This document shows positions 1-12,300 of a DNA stretch of 64,000 nt, piece after piece; within the stretch, counting starts at the first letter, position 1, and every line of letters begins with the position of its first letter. Position numbers and translations under genes: made by a program. Under the pieces are notes generated by a model, which made no database searches, was not told the DNA's origin, and worked only from the letters and a program-made list of their open reading frames with translations. Source of the DNA: Ilyonectria destructans (lineage: Eukaryota > Ascomycota > Sordariomycetes > Hypocreales > Nectriaceae); the NCBI GenBank assembly GCA_020740775.1, contig JAHEWK010000002.1:3968001-4032000 (forward strand), in the 5' to 3' direction.

Positions 1-3000
1 ACGTGAAAGACTCCGCCATTGCCCTCCTCCAAGTTCACGTTCTCACCGTGCCGGTCACCCAGGCCCAGCATCGTGCCCACCATGGACATGACGGCGCATG
101 AGCGTGTATATCTTAGACGCGCGTCAAACCATGTTGACGGGTTGGGGAACTGTTGCGTGAACCAGAGATGGAGCATCGGAGGGAATCTCCCCAGGACTTC
201 GTCTGTGAATATGCGATTCTTGGCTTCCGACAAGCATGCCTCATCCATGAGCTGTTTGAGTGCTGTGTAGTCTGGATACACTTTGCGTGAGGCATAGAGG
301 CTGATGAGAATATCTCGCATTGTCTTAATCCCCGGAATCCACTCGATGATACCGCATTCTTCATTGAGCGGCGTTACAGCGTATGTCCGAATGTACAGCT
401 GCCTCTGACTCGATCCTGCGTCCCGCTTCAATGATCGATTGATCAGGCCGTTGAACTCCATTAGACGTTGGTCAGTCCTGAGATCATCCTTTGGTTTGAT
501 CAGGAGCATGTAGCTTTTACCATCGGTGCCCCGTGCAGTAAGGCGCCTTGGTTTTGCTAGTGAACTCAACACCAAAACGTCATCCAGGAAGCAGTCAATA
601 GTAACTACATCTCTCGAGAAGGCCTTGTGTTTCTTGACATACTCTGACACCGCCGGAAGTGTCGCCGTCAAGGATCCTTCCACGGGTACCACCAAAGGAC
701 ATGGCGTGCACTTATGGTTGAAGCGCAGATCTCTAGTCAGACTGGCATGTACCGTCTTGTTACCATGGAAGTCCCCGTTGGTGCAAGCGAGAAGCAGCTG
801 TTCAGCTAGCTTCTCTCCCATTCGCAGGAGATACTTCATGTCGAAGGACGACCCTTCCACTTTCCGAGATACGTTCCTTAATGTTTGGAGGATCTGGGTG
901 CCTCGTGCCTTTCGCTCCGACACCTGTTTTGTTGTCATAATGCCAATGAGACTCCATAGAGCCTGTCGAGGATGGGCCTCCACAACTTTGACGATGATAT
1001 GCGTAAGCCGGTCAAAAACATTCGTGTTCTGATGTGCAATACGTGCCACAATCTGTGGCAAGGCTGTGTAGAAGATGTACGCAGGTAGACGGTGAATATA
1101 CTTGTCCAGGAACGAATGCAGAAGGTTCAGCTGCTCGACACGCCGCCGGTGAAGTTCGCGAGAGAGGGACACCTTGCCCTCAGGGGCCTTGTCCACTTGT
1201 GCTCCCAGGTCTAGCCATAGTGTGAGGATCCTTGGGAGAGTCTGGTACAGATACTTGGTCCCAGAGTTTAATGACCGCACGTAGTTCTCAATGACCAGCC
1301 TGGCAATCTCGCCAGTAACGTAATTGTCGCTTTGATCGTCCACCTTGAGCGGCTTCTCCGATTCCAGAATCTTCTTGTAGTGACGGCCGAGGTAATAATG
1401 CCCCTTCTCCCAGTTTGAGAACGTCTTTGGCGGCTGCTGATACTTTTCTCGTAATGCTCCAGCGTGCGTCTGCCCTGCGTTGTCGAGCCACTTGGCTAGG
1501 AGGAGTTGCGCTCTGGCCGTCAAGAGCTTTTGATGTGAGTTCAACTTTGTGGAGTTTGTGCTAGTTGATGCACCAGTCTGGGTCATGAACTTGTTCCCCT
1601 GGATAGCACCCTGAAGCATCTGGATAGCCTTGCGGTGCTGATCCTCTTTCCACAGTAGTTTCGCGTTCTCAATAGTGGCGGCATCGTCACCCAGCTGCGA
1701 GGCGTGTAGCACCGCGTTGAAAGACTGGTGGAGGGAATTGGACTTTCTTGCGAGTCGTGCACTCGTCAGCCAGAGTCCTGAGATGTCGACATCTGAAAAC
1801 GTTGGTCTATCTTAGTTAGCATAATAGTTCAACCTCGTATTTTGGTTGGAGCTCGACTTACCGGGCAAGTTCCATAGCAGCTCTACGGATACCCAGAAGG
1901 TATTGCTTATCATTGACGTAAGCCCCGATGACTTCAAGCCGCCTGTCCAAGAGTGCCATTGTTTTGCGATGCGATGCTTCATCTCCAGTCTTGGCTGCAA
2001 GGATGATTTCCAGATCAGTGAGAACATGGCACTTGAGCAAATGATCATGACAAGCCTGGAGTGAGGCAGTTGCTGAAGTATTCATAGCAGACGAAATCTT
2101 GTCTCTCATGTCTCGTATTGTTTTGAGGAACTCGTCGGAAGCGCGGTTCTTGTGCAACTTGTCGAAAATGGTTGCCAGAGATACGTTAAAGTCTTGGATG
2201 ACGTCGCCGTGGAACCGATTTGTGAACTTGATGAGACTGGGCCATCTACCAGTTACCCATGCGGCTTCCACGGCGAAGGGCATGATCTTATTGTCTGTAG
2301 AAGGATCCGTATGCATGCCTTCGACATGGTTAAGGAGTACGTCTGCCAAAGTGTGAGCTTCGAACGTTTCGAATGAGGATGCGTAATTTACCATGTTGAC
2401 CTGCCTGTTTCAGACAGTGTAGCAGATCGACCTGAACGTCCACATTGTCGGGATTCTCCGTGAGCTTCATTTCGTACCAGCTCTGTACTGCCGTCCAGCG
2501 ACCAGCTTTTCGGTGACCGAGAATTTGCTGATTGATGTCCAGAACATGTAGATGAGAGGATATTCCGTCCAACCCATCGGGCTCATCAATGTTTGCGTAT
2601 ATGTCTTGGAGCCTCTCGAGGAGACGAGTACGGTCGTCAGGGCCTCGCTTCCGTTGTTCCATTTTCTGAGCGTGTTGCTCGAGATGAAAGAGAGCCCGTG
2701 CATACTCGTTGCAGTCAATGGCTCTTTGAGATATCAACTCAGCCGGTATTGTGTCTAGGGCCTCCTGAACACATGCCAACTTTTCCTTGTCAGACTCACT
2801 AAGTCGGCCAGCGGATCTCTTGGCCTGAATCCACCTCATTGCGTAGTCTACCACGCGAAAGACAGCCTAAAAAAGATTAGAATGTGGGGTACGCCCTAGC
2901 ACATACAACTTACGTGGCAAAAGAGCTTCATCTCTTCCCTTTCCATATATGTTGCATTTTCGGCTGGTTGATGTTGGAGAATACCAAGCATCTCGCCAAT

Positions 3001-6000
3001 GATGTCTTTCCTTTCCTGCCCGCTGCTTCTGGCACCTAGAAGGATGTGCAGCATTAGGTAAGGGAGAAGGAATTCTGCGGTAGAGAGATCTTTGACTCGG
3101 ATAACTCGAGTAAGGGGCTCAAAGATCATGTCGCCATGCGGGTTCTGCCCCTTTCGTAAAAGATCTACCACGAGCATTCTCAACCAGTTCCCGTAAATCC
3201 GTCCCGGACGGAAGATGGGGTATTCCACCTTGACTGGAAGCATAGGGGCCACCATGTACCTCGATGTAAGGAAGGGTGCTATCACTTCGCGAGTAGCTTC
3301 CGGAATAGCGATCCATTTTCGGTAGATATCGTTACCGCCGAGCATACCAGTGCCCTGCATGGCGCACGCGGCCTTGATGTCGCACCTATCCAGAAGCTCT
3401 TGCATTGCAAACGACAGAAAACCCTGAAGCTTGACGTCGGTAGCGGACAAGAATGACGGCACCAAAACCTCTTGGAGAAGGAAGATGGCAAAATCCGTTG
3501 TCTCCTCACCTCCCTCAAAGTTGTTCAGTACAACAATGGATCGCTGTTCTCTCACGGCCTCGACCTTGTTTGAATCTAGACATCCCATTAAGCCCATGGA
3601 CTCTGTGCATAGCCGAGCAATTTCCGCTTGTACACCATTGTATTTGCACGCGCAGTCAAGCAATGCTCTCATGAGGGTAGCGATCGTAGTGTCTGGTTGT
3701 TGACTAACTGCGGAGCTGTGTAATGCGTTTTGGTTAGTCCGGAGGTAGGGGACCAGCTCAGTCAAGGCCTGGAGAACAACGCCAGAGTTTTCGTGTCCAA
3801 TTCTTTCGGAAAAGACCTCCAGGGCTTCTTCCACAGCCAACGTCGGTCGTAACATCCTCAATCTTGACTCAACATCCTTCAACCCTGCAATATGACTGAG
3901 CGAGGGCAACTTGCTGATATGCTTCGCAACCACGCCCTCGTAATGCTCGAGGACGAAGGCCAGCATACGCTTTACTGTTGTCAAAGTGTCTGGGTTCAAC
4001 GAAGACCAATAGCGGTCCACGATAAAGAAAGTGGTTTCAAGGAGTGCTTCAACGTCCTCCTCCTCAAGATGGGTTAGCATAGCTGCCCAGCACGAGAAGC
4101 TCACTTCTCGTAATGCATCGTGTGACAAGGCAGATAGAAGGCATGCGGACATCTGGTTCAACTTAGCACATGTCACTGGAACTAATGAGAGACGGCAGCT
4201 TACCTGGGGCCGCGCGATTCTGGCATAATCTCGGCAAACTCTAATCATTTCCTCCATCGCCCGAATGCATCGTCGTTGTTCCTGGGCAGGAGGATGGGTG
4301 GAAAGCGAATCGTTTATGACGTCTGTGAGGCGAGCCATGAGCCCAAGAAGGTGGGACTGAAGAAAACGACCAGTTGGATTTCCCTTTTTCTGTCTCGCTT
4401 CCTTATTCGCGATCAAGATCATCGTCGCCATGGTGCTAAGAGCTTTGCGGATCTGCGGGTGTGTTAGAATCCGCGTAAGTAGGAGGATAGGTTACTAACT
4501 GCTGGCTTTCGAGACTCATCTGCCTCGCCAGATGCCTTTAACAAATCCATGGCGATGAGCACTGGTTCCGCCTGAAGGAGTCCAAGGAGTCCCAGAGAGT
4601 GAAAATGGGGCGAGATTTCATCGAGACGAGACTTTGCAAATCCTTCAATGTCCTCTGTATCCTGGACTAGTAGCAAGGCAAGGGTAGCAGCGAGGTTTGA
4701 GCTGTCCATGAGCGGCTGCCAAATTTCGTTCTCCTTTCGCGCATCTGTGATCTTCTGGATGACATCCTTTTGCTTGTCGAGCACGAGCCAAGGTAATGCA
4801 TGTGTCTGGACAAGCAAAAGGAGGTCGTTGACGGATATTTGTAGCAGTTCGGCGATGGCCCGACTCATCTGAGGACGGTGAACCATGTCTCTCGTGGCCA
4901 TGTATGCAAGGCTTGGCCAAAAGGGTTCGAAGAGGCGGCGCGCACTGGTGTTTCTTGCTTCGGAAAGATTGGAAAGCTCGTTGAAGGCGAAGGCGGATAC
5001 AATGTTGTTGTTGCTTCCGAGGTATTCTAGGAGTTTGATAAGGACTAGATTGAGCTCATCCTCGGAGACGACCCTGCCCAGCTGCCCCCAAGCCATTATG
5101 CAAGTCTCGACCATGTTGGCCTGGTTCTTCTCTGAAATTGATCTTAAAAACGTGATCGAATTTTTCCTATTCCGGCAAACCACATCCTGATCTGGAGTAG
5201 AGATTGATCTGTCCAGTGAGAAGGTCGCGAGTGCTCTTCCAGCTGCGATTCGAAGTTCTCTGACAGAACTGTTCAAAGACTGAAGACACCACTGTCCCAA
5301 GCTAGACGTTTCTAAATCAAGCAACCCTGTTTGATCATCGCCATGCAGAATGAACCTCCTCAAGGCCAACATTGCTGCCACCCTTGGGCGTCGAGACTCT
5401 GCGAGGCACGGCAAACGAACAAGTTTCTCAAAAATCTTCTGGATCTCAGCTTTGGAGCCGTTCGTTGTGACACTCGATGGCTGGCCTTGGATGGCCACTG
5501 TATCACAGATAGAACAGCTAAAATCTTCCACTCGTTCCCCAAGTTTGTCATTTCGCAAGCAGCAGGTTTGGGATAGAAGCTCGATGGCGAGGCACTGGCG
5601 AGATTCATCAACCCTCTGGAATGCATTCCTATCGTCCTGTCAGTAGGTGGTACATATAACGGTTATGGAAACTTACAAAAACTGAGGCTCGGAAATCCCG
5701 GTGGCTTGGTCTGGGTCGATTGTAATGTTCAGGGTCTCGTGTATCAAATAAATCAGTGAATGGTGTGCATGCGGAGATGCCTTTGTAATCTTCCGTCTTT
5801 TTACACGGTCATCGGAACTTCCCTCCTGGTCCTTATATGTCAAGGATAACTCCTGAATGACTTTCCGAATGTGCTCGTCTTGGAAAGTTGATGGATGCGT
5901 GCTTGGGTCGAGTGAATTTGGAACAGGCACGGTGGTAACTTGTCTGAGCGTCTGAATCGTTCTCTGTACAGCAGTTAGCATACGGTCAAAGCTATGGCGC

Positions 6001-7252
6001 AAATAACCTACCCAGAGGTCAGAGTCCTCTGACAAGGTTGGGCATAACAACAGAGGCTCATCCACCAACTTGGATGCTGCAAGTCGGCTGAGGGATCTGT
6101 CCTGAATCGATGCCTTTGCAATCGTTGCCAACGCGACGCAATATGTGCGTTGGGCCTCGGGCTCGGCGGTATCTTGCGCAGGGGATTCTTCAGGATTCGA
6201 TATCATCTCGCTGCATAGCAGTATGAGCAGTGTAATTGCTTTTCTTTGAAAAGCAGATGAAGTGGTCGGCTTTTCCGAAAAGGCTTGTACAACGCTCAGA
6301 ATCGTCTCAATAGTACGAACGGACGAGTTGGGAATGACTGTGCTCCAGCGCTTCCGAAAAGTCCGCACATCAATCAGAGCATCTAAGAGCCATATCCCAC
6401 ATTCCGTGAATGAGACAATGTTGTGGAATGCAGAATCTCCAGAGATCAGTGGATAGAATAAAATATCTCCCAAACTGGTGACTTGCTGGATGGCTTGTGA
6501 GGTTCGGTCAACGTGGTATATTAGCTGGCCGGAATGCGATCGATGCTGGAGGATATAGTCGAGAGTGAATGTCGGAGGTAGGTCAAGAGTTGTCGGGGAA
6601 TCTTCCTGACAAGGGACGGTCGAGGGATCTTGAAGATAACTAAGGAGACCTAAGTAGTTATGGTTAGGCGCTGTTTCCACTGTGTGACACTGTGACACTC
6701 ACTAGACAACATCGTCCGCAGATAGAGGACCATCTCTGGAGCTGAATCCCACAGGGCCGGTGTTTGTGCAACAACTAGGAGGAAATACTGCACGAGACTT
6801 TCGATGCTCTCAACGAGGCCGATGGACTGAGGATGTCCCAACAGCCTGAAGAGCTGTGGAAACAGCCATACCCACAGGGGCTCTGACCCTCGATACAAGA
6901 AGGCTTCTCCATCTGGCTTGTAGGCAAGCACTGTTGGTGTCTCCTTGACTGTGATCCGCAGAAAATTAATAGTCTTGAGCGCCTCTGCCCGTACGTGGGC
7001 GCGATCGAGGAATGGGTCGTCGAATTTGATTCCGTCGAGGACGACTTGGGTGTAAACGTAGATGAGCAGGTGGTTGTGCTCGACTCGCTCGTTTACGGAT
7101 TTCAGAAGCGTTGGGTCGTCCTTGACCCGCTGGATAATCGCAAAGAGGCCCTTAAGTTCACTGTTCTCGTCAGACTTTGAGGATTTGGTTGAGGCAGAAA
7201 TGTTTTCCACGAGCTGGGCCGCTAAGGTCGATGGAGGTGGATTGTCGGCCAT
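1..7252 (-). CDS. mec1: ATR/Mec1/UvsB-type PI3-kinase-like checkpoint kinase (C-terminus beyond window)
   Basis: DNA-damage and replication-stress checkpoint protein kinase of the nucleus, which acts with an ATRIP/Ddc2 partner. Inferred exons (minus strand): 6703-7252, 6012-6649, 5677-5963, 4500-5628, 4204-4452, 2914-4152, 2392-2866, 1862-2342 and 1-1806. All phases agree and about 2,284 codons lie in the window. The start ATG is at 7250-7252. A UME-type segment (FLLPYLMLHILLGARSSG) lies near 3.05 kb. FAT-domain repeats follow. The kinase N-lobe reads LIKPKDDLRTDQRLMEFN near 0.5 kb, the ATR-class signature. The window edge falls just after the catalytic loop LGLGDRHGENV, so the DFG-equivalent and FATC segments are missing. 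Introns at 5964-6011 and 4153-4203 are multiples of three and could be misread as coding. Family assignment is firm; tentative only at these two in-frame introns. The usual family length (about 2,450 residues) fits. Confidence 0.95.
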
Positions 7253-7418
7253 CGTGCATATAGCATCGTGACGTCTTGCTGTAGATTTACGGCGTTCAGA
7301 ATCAGAAGACGCGACAGCTATGGCGGGGCAAGACACGAAGTCATGTGACGTGGCATAAATGGGGGTATGCGGGTCCCACAAGGGACGTTCGTCTTTATAT
7401 GTGACAATAAAACTTCGT
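7253..7418. promoter_or_regulatory. Upstream region of the ATR-type kinase
   Basis: Presumed 5' UTR and core promoter of the minus-strand kinase gene. It is GC-balanced, then turns abruptly AT-rich at about 7,390. No clear TATA box was assigned. Confidence 0.3.
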
Positions 7419-7534
7419 CATAAAACATTAACTCATTATAAGCCTTTAGACTTATCATAAAACAATTGACCATAAAACATTAGACTTATCATAAAACAAT
7501 TAACCATAAAACATTAGACTTATTATAAAACCAT
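7419..7534. repeat. AT-rich tandem repeat, unit about 34 bp
   Basis: The motif CATAAAACATTAGACTTAT recurs with the companion CATAAAACAATT. The clearest copies begin at 7471 and 7505, with a degenerate, interrupted copy from 7419. The block is AT-rich and non-coding. Such tracts in ascomycetes are often remnants of transposons mutated by repeat-induced point mutation (RIP); that origin is inferred. Confidence 0.75.
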
Positions 7535-7569
7535 AGAGATATAATGATAGGGTTCCCGCCACCACCAGC

Positions 7570-7821
7570 CTAGGGCCGACCAGCGGCCAAGTTGCCGTCG
7601 TCTTCGTCATCTTCGTCGTCTTCGTCGTCTTCGTCGTCTTCGTCGTCTTCGTCGTCTTCGTCGTCGGCGGCCGTTTCGTTGAGGATCCCCTGGAGCGCAC
7701 CCTCTGACGGGACCGGGAATCGGGGCCGGGAGAACCATGGTGGCGGCAAGGCGGAGTCGTTAAAATGTAACACTTGGAGGACGACGGGAGACAACCATGG
7801 CTCATCTTCCGCACTGGGCAT
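7570..7821 (-). CDS. Short acidic-repeat reading frame, doubtful gene
   Basis: ATG-started frame of 83 codons whose C-terminal half is an Asp-Asp-Glu repeat encoded by the (TCGTCT)n tract at 7597-7666. The N-terminal 45 residues (MPSAEDEPWLSPVVLQVLHF and on) look like ordinary sequence but match nothing I recognise. The frame sits between AT-rich repeats. It may be a fragment of a larger decayed gene or chance translation of a microsatellite. Confidence 0.2.
   Translation of the reverse strand: MPSAEDEPWLSPVVLQVLHFNDSALPPPWFSRPRFPVPSEGALQGILNETAADDEDDEDDEDDEDDEDDEDDEDDGNLAAGRP
7597..7666. repeat. (TCGTCT)n hexanucleotide microsatellite
   Basis: About eleven units of TTCGTCG-type hexamers with one CAT interruption near 7608. 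Unit length keeps frame, so length variation would alter only an Asp/Glu run in the doubtful frame on the minus strand. Confidence 0.9.
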
Positions 7822-8079
7822 CGAGTTTATGTTGATTGATGTGAAGTAGGTGAAATTTATTACATATATAATGCATCGTATTTGGTTCCTTGCTTACTAT
7901 GTGACTTGAACTCGCCCAAAAACCTGCTACTGTCTAAGATCTCACATTGTTTTGAATCAACACAAGATCGCTGCTGTGAGATGTTGAAGCTCGCTCGATC
8001 TGTTTCAATGTTCCATTTTCACATTCCATTTCTACCTCCCATTCCCATCTTCCGTTCCTACTTTCCTTGTAGTAAGATA

Positions 8080-8225
8080 ACTTAATACTATAGATATATA
8101 ATCTCCTATATAGAGCTCTCTAAGTATAATTCCTAAACTTATAATCTTTATTATAGCTTTATAAAGTAGATATAGAGGAGGGTTTATTTTATAAAAGTTT
8201 AGAGGTACTTATGTTACTACCTATG
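8080..8225. repeat. TpA-rich AT tract, probable RIP-degraded DNA
   Basis: Dense in TA, TATA and CTATAG-type words and poor in GC (for example ATAGATATATAATCTCC). It contrasts sharply with surrounding DNA and has no reading frame. The composition resembles RIP-mutated repeats of Pezizomycotina, but no transposon ends are visible. Confidence 0.55.
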
Positions 8226-8293
8226 GTAGACAACGGCATGCTAGATGGCCCACTTTGTTCCTAGATCCCTAAGCACAGGGTAGGAAGTTGGAA

Positions 8294-8503
8294 TCAGGCA
8301 AGGACTCCCTTGTTTAAAAGTAGGGTCGGTATGTTGTAAGACTGAAGCTTGCTCCTCCGGTTCCTCGGCGAAATCCTACCAATCAATAGGTTAATTGCCC
8401 CGGCGTTGCGTAAACAGGCGCCCCTCATGCTCTCGGCGTATCCCCCCGTCGTAGAGATCGTAACAGCAATACAGGCAATAAATAGAAAGTAACGGAGCCC
8501 CAT
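8294..8503 (-). CDS. Small putative secreted peptide, doubtful
   Basis: ATG-started frame of 69 codons. Residues 1-25 look like a signal peptide: a basic Arg at position 4, a hydrophobic core FLFIACIAVTI, and a likely cleavage after GGYA. The mature part of about 44 residues has one cysteine and many Arg/Asn, so it is not a cysteine-rich effector pattern. It lies in the decayed island between AT-rich DNA and the helicase relic. It could be a relic or chance frame; no homologue is recognised. Confidence 0.25.
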   Translation of the reverse strand: MGLRYFLFIACIAVTISTTGGYAESMRGACLRNAGAINLLIGRISPRNRRSKLQSYNIPTLLLNKGVLA

Positions 8504-9322
8504 GTTATGGAGGTTGGTAGGTGGGCCGGCGGGTGACCTGCGCGCTCCGAATCAAGGCTGATCGTTCCTGTTTGTCTTACCACGCACTCGCTGGCGTACA
8601 CTTTACGATACTCTCCGAGTCATGAAGGGCTTGGAATATCACAACAAGCAACTCACATGCCTTTGTCTGACATTTGATCAATAATTACTGTGCAAGTCAA
8701 ATTCGGACAGATCTTGACCTTGGTTTGAACTGCTGGGATCCATGGCAGTAGGGTTACCAGAACGAAGGTGTTTCGGGTATCATCCGGCACCCAAGACGCG
8801 TTCGCCGGGACTGAGTACTTACCCTCTGGCATCTCATCAGGTGACCGCTAATACTCGTCGACAGGCTAGAGATAGCAATCGGTTTATCGGTTAACCATAC
8901 TGGGCGGAGCCCGTTTGGACTCCGGTCTCTCCTGGAGTGGAAGAAGGCGGGAGAGAGAGAGCAGATGATTTTTCGAATGACGGTTCTATCTAACTCAAGG
9001 GTCGTGGGAAAACTGCAGCACACACAGCCGATATTGATTTCGTGTACTTCATGCCATGTGCTTTGGAGTGGCAACGTATTTGTTTCTAGTGGTTACAGGT
9101 TGACCGCCACGTTCTGCGTTTCCGGCCGTCGTTGGCTAACCGCAAACAATATGAACCGATGGCCTGCTTGATGGTAAAAAGCTGCGTTGCGCCTGTATCA
9201 ATTTCCATGCGATAAGCATCGCATTCGACAGTTTTATCTATCCCTTTGCTATGTAAGAGGTTTGCCCCATCTGCGCTGAGTTTATCGATAGTCTACTTGT
9301 TGCTCTGATCGACTTTTAACAC
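8504..9322. other. Gene-free stretch of the decayed island
   Basis: Only short overlapping frames without recognisable protein features. Nothing further is supported here. Confidence 0.5.
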
Positions 9323-12300
9323 CTAGACAGCAATCTTCTTCAGCTTCGCTTCAAACTCACCGTGCAGCTCGGCAAAAGCTCTCAGCACTTTGAGTAGGCC
9401 TTTTTCGCCCATTCCACCGTGATACCAGTCCTTCTCACTATCCTCATTGAGATTGGGGTTCTCAGCGTTGGCGGTGCCATCAACGCTTGTCTCTCCAGTA
9501 GAGCTGCCGCTATCAGCCTCTTCCTGTTTCGCAAACATTTTGCCATTTTGCTGCACCCTAAGAGAATATCTCTCGCTTTGTATATCCCTACCGTCCGTAT
9601 TGGACGGAGGCCTAGACTTCGTCAAGTCGGCAAGACAGGCAACGGTTGTGTGCAGGATGGTGGCAAACTCTTGATGGATGTTAGTAGTGCTTTAAAGTAT
9701 GCCAAACTCGGCACAAGCCTGACATACCTTTTAGACGTGACCAAACCTCTGATGCTTGGATCTTATTCACGTGCTCAATCGTCCTGATATCACCATGTTT
9801 GAAGAAATCAAGCAGGTATGCGTTAAGGGGCGGATCCGATTCTTTTCTTCCTTTTGGGCTCCTTCCGCGGGGCCCTGGCGGCGCGAGAGCGGGCAATCTC
9901 CAGCTCTACCTTACACTGATGGTAATCAGCCAGCTTCTTTTGCCAGGACAACTTGGACGCCTTCCATGCTGTTTCTTCGTTACCAAGCTCGTCGATCATG
10001 CAATGAGCTAGCATCTCGCACATGACACGGTCGTAGTTGAATACGATACAGGGCAAGGCTCCCGCTGCATGCAGGTCAACTAGAACGGGCAGTACCATAG
10101 AAACAATGTCGTCAGCGTCGACTTGGCGGTGGTCACAGTCTCCACCACAGCCTTGCTTGGTGCTCACAATATCACGAGCTACCAGATGCTGGAGACTGCT
10201 GGCGAGATCTTGGCGAACTAAATCAAACGGTGAGCTATCATCGAGCATCCACTGGCGGAGCACCGCCTTGAGTTCGGCCTCCTAGGTGATGATATCTATC
10301 TTCTTGACTAGCTGGGGGAGTATTTTGTCTGGATGTAGTGCATGAGGAAGGCCGTGCCTCTCTGTAGCGTGCTGAGACATAACACGCCAGAGATGCAGAC
10401 AGTCGCGAGCCTCGAGACTAAGGTCACTTGGAAGTCCTTTCTCTTTGTTGACCAGGCTAGCAACGGGATGCACAAAGGCGAAGGCATTTGATCCATCAAG
10501 ACCAGGTATATAAATGCCAGGAAGAGCAGGTAGTCCAGAGAAGCAAAATATCTTTGGCGGCACATAGATGAAATTTCGTAGGTTTGAGTATCGATAATGA
10601 TGCTGAACCGTCACAAGGTCGTTGGCATTGGCTCTTTCGGTCGACGAAAGCCAACCACTTAACTGACGGGGATTCCCGACTGTAGCAGAGAGAGCAATGA
10701 TAGGACATGGCGCTTGCAGGAGAAGCTGTTTCCAGACCATGCCGTCCTTGGCCTGACCAATGCAATGGATCTCATCGAAAATGATGCGCTTGATACGCGT
10801 GGACCATGAATTCTTCTTTCCGCATGCAACGGTGTAAGCAGCATGTTCTGGAGCATACGTGGAACGGTAACGAGTATTTGGCAACCAGTAGGATTGTTGA
10901 TGCGGGAATCTCGCATGTGAATAGCCCAGACTGAGCGCCCTGCATGCTTATAGTTTTCGGAGAAGCAACCGTGGATCTCGGCTGCAATCTGGATGACAAG
11001 AGCCGTGGTCGGTGCGACGTATACGAGCACGCCATCGTCATCGGCCTGCAGGACCTTTTCCATGGCGTAAAATGAAATGAATGTTTTCCCAGCAGAAGTT
11101 GGTGCTGTTACAAACAGACTTTGGTTCTTGCCAATGGCATCGAGAACGCTTCGCTGCCAGCCATCGGGCTCAAAACGGACGCACGAGTCTGGCGCCGAGT
11201 CAATGGCTCGGTCGAGGTACGGACCGCAATGCTCAAGTTGGAACTCAATCGGGCCACCAGGAAGGAGAAATTGCTGGTTTCGACGAGTCTTTGGGTTAAG
11301 GCAGGAAAAGGCTAGTGGTCGCGACGGCGCATTCGCCCTGACGTCGATTCCAGGGAAGCTAAGTGCCTTGACGATGCCTTCGAGCGCTATTGCGACTTTT
11401 GGAGTTATACCTGAAGTCGCGATGGACAAGCGATAAACAAAGTCCCATGTTATAGCGACAGTGCTCATTTGATCGATGGACGTCTTCCCGTTCACACTGA
11501 TACGGAAAAGGCAGTCAACAAGAGCTGAACCTCGGGACCCAACTCGTCAGCCTTATCCAAACTCTGGAGATATTGGAACCCGCGGTTGCGACGAGAAATC
11601 AGGTCGTCTTCATCCAGGAACTTTTTGCACTTGGCTCTCCAAAAATTGGCCTTGATGTCGCTCTTTGGCTTCATAGCAATCGCCTTGATTTCCGCAGCAG
11701 CCTCTAGTGCGGCGAGCTTGCCGCCCCTTTTATTGCCTGGTCTTTTGCTTCGTTTTGAAGACTCATCGGCAGGGTTTTGTTGTTTGGCTGGTTTGAGAGC
11801 GCCCGGCTTCAGATTTTGGCTGAAGGAGCCAGAAACAATGATCTGGGGCTCCAAGATCTTACCGGAGGCATTAGTTAGACTAGCAGCATACACTTGGATT
11901 TCCTTCTGGAGATTTTGATTTTGAGTGAGAGCATGTTTCTTTGCTTCTCGCTCGACTCTGACAGGTAATCCTTGACTGACCGGGGCCTTTACCTGACTGC
12001 GCCAGTATGAGAGCTCTTTGAAGATTTGGGTTTGACCGGTGGTCAGGGCGCCGGGTTCATGATCAGTTTTGAGACGAATGGGATCAAGATGTCTTTCGAA
12101 TACTGCGTTCTTGAAGGCGAGGATGGCGCCATCATTAGACGGGGTCGCTAATGCAGGTATCTCGCGCTTGGTAGGAACGAGCGGCTCAGTCTTGATGCTT
12201 ATTGAAACACCGCAGATACGGGTAAGCGCGGCGCATAGGGAGTCAAACCTCCTCTTTATGTTATCTTCAATCAGAAGAGCTGATCGAAAGTCGTGGTCGG

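Noticed and set aside
1..1806. Seemingly gene-poor left edge with only short frames
   Set aside because: The minus-strand frame is open across the whole stretch and encodes the kinase C-terminal part; it merely lacks a stop inside the window.
2330..2400. Apparent frameshift inside the ATR-type kinase
   Set aside because: A 49-nt intron (2343-2391, donor GTAAAT, acceptor TTGGCAG) restores the frame and gives the expected LKQAGQH-DVLLNHVEG junction.
7419..7534. Possible CRISPR-like array
   Set aside because: Eukaryotic context, AT-rich direct tandem repeats without regular unique spacers, and no cas genes.
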